This document shows positions 63,756 through 64,000 of a stretch of DNA of 64,000 nucleotides, one piece after another. A program made the translations under genes and the position numbers. Within the stretch, counting starts at the first letter, position 1; every line of letters starts with the position of its first letter. Under the pieces are notes generated by a model. The model saw only the letters and a list, made by a program, of their open reading frames with translations. It was not told the origin of the DNA and did not search any database. The DNA is from Roseibium aggregatum (GTDB taxonomy: Bacteria > Pseudomonadota > Alphaproteobacteria > Rhizobiales > Stappiaceae), in NCBI RefSeq assembly GCF_014692675.1, contig NZ_JABFCZ010000007.1, positions 156,636 to 220,635 of the forward strand, read 5' to 3'.

Positions 63756-63887
63756 TCTCCCCCCTTGAGGGGGAGATGTCTCCGGCAGGAGACAGAGGGG
63801 GGTAGCAGCCTTGCCGCATCCTCATACGTCCCGAATTGCCGAGGCGCCGTTTACCCCCCTCTGTCACCTTCGGTGACATCTCCCCCT
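63756..63887. repeat. Second pair of the palindromic repeat, truncated
   Basis: Same repeat family as at 38426-38576: 63756-63803 then an inverted unit from 63852. The second unit matches its counterpart up to 63887 and then stops short, lacking the CAAGGGGGGAGACG end. Confidence 0.85.
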
Positions 63888-64000
63888 TGCATGTTGTGTT
63901 TGGGTCAAATCGATGAAGATTTGGCTGATCCCCGGAGGTTGGCCGACCTCCGGGGATCGGATGGCCGGGACCGTAATCCCCATGGCCAAGAACCGTCCTT
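63888..64000 (+). other. Possible mobile-element edge at right end
   Basis: From 63888 the sequence departs from the repeat. A 13-bp perfect hairpin (GATCCCCGGAGGT with ACCTCCGGGGATC) lies at 63927-63958. An open frame from ATG 63913 (MKIWLIPGGWPTSGDRM...) continues to the window end, so it may be the start of a gene or of an insertion sequence. I do not recognise it. No direct repeat could be checked because the other side is missing. Confidence 0.25.

Overview
The window is a high-GC chromosomal segment of an alphaproteobacterium. Gene content points to Hyphomicrobiales, perhaps a Stappiaceae/Roseibium-like marine heterotroph: two phasins for polyhydroxyalkanoate granules, BA14K proteins, a PdhS/DivJ-like cell-cycle kinase, an Irr-type iron box, a tRNA-His without G-1, TRAP and polyamine transporters and several glutamine-synthetase-like ligases. 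The genus is inference. Nearly all of it is dense coding sequence, with many long antisense shadow frames typical of such DNA. There is no rRNA, CRISPR array or recognisable intact prophage.

1-4.0 kb: DctB/DctD two-component system (DctD runs off the left edge) and an acyl-CoA dehydrogenase. 4.0-12.5 kb: a stress cassette of universal stress protein, NDP-forming acyl-CoA synthetase fused to a GNAT acetyltransferase, ThDP enzyme, Hsp20, a conserved hypothetical and a phosphotransferase/P-loop kinase fusion. Three FNR/FixK-like 14-mers lie in its promoters, and the gene set recalls the mycobacterial DosR dormancy set. 12.4-14.8 kb: AzlCD exporter, TauE/SafE permease and tRNA-His. 15-21.3 kb: two phasins, a 1363-residue PAS kinase with a very long acidic disordered middle, and a DUF4336 protein. 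21.3-24.7 kb: fbpAB ferric transport behind a near-perfect Irr box, then a nested inverted-repeat segment. 24.7-28.8 kb: a second-type FtsH, palindromic repeats, scoAB and a small membrane protein.

28.8-38.4 kb: a polyamine locus, potFGHI transporter, two PuuA-like ligases, a GntR regulator and a class III aminotransferase, with a shared TGTGATCAC palindrome in two intergenic regions. 38.4-45 kb: palindromic repeats, an SDR, a NUDIX hydrolase and an assimilatory sulfate/siroheme operon (cysG-DUF2849-cysI-cysH-DUF934). 45-54 kb: an unrecognised secreted protein, a chemoreceptor, a thiolase, a possible small RNA, a glycosyltransferase, a receiver/HD-GYP protein that has lost its catalytic residues, a HI0933-type flavoprotein and a YaiI protein. 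54-56 kb: two BA14K proteins and a cold-shock protein.

56-63.7 kb: a catabolic island, RpiR regulator divergent from N-formylglutamate amidohydrolase, a TRAP transporter (Q, M, Tat-exported P), a third PuuA-like ligase and an aldehyde dehydrogenase. I propose a gamma-glutamylation route for an imported amine in which the amidohydrolase releases the glutamate. The right edge has a second copy of the palindromic repeat pair, cut short where unrelated sequence (perhaps a mobile element) begins.
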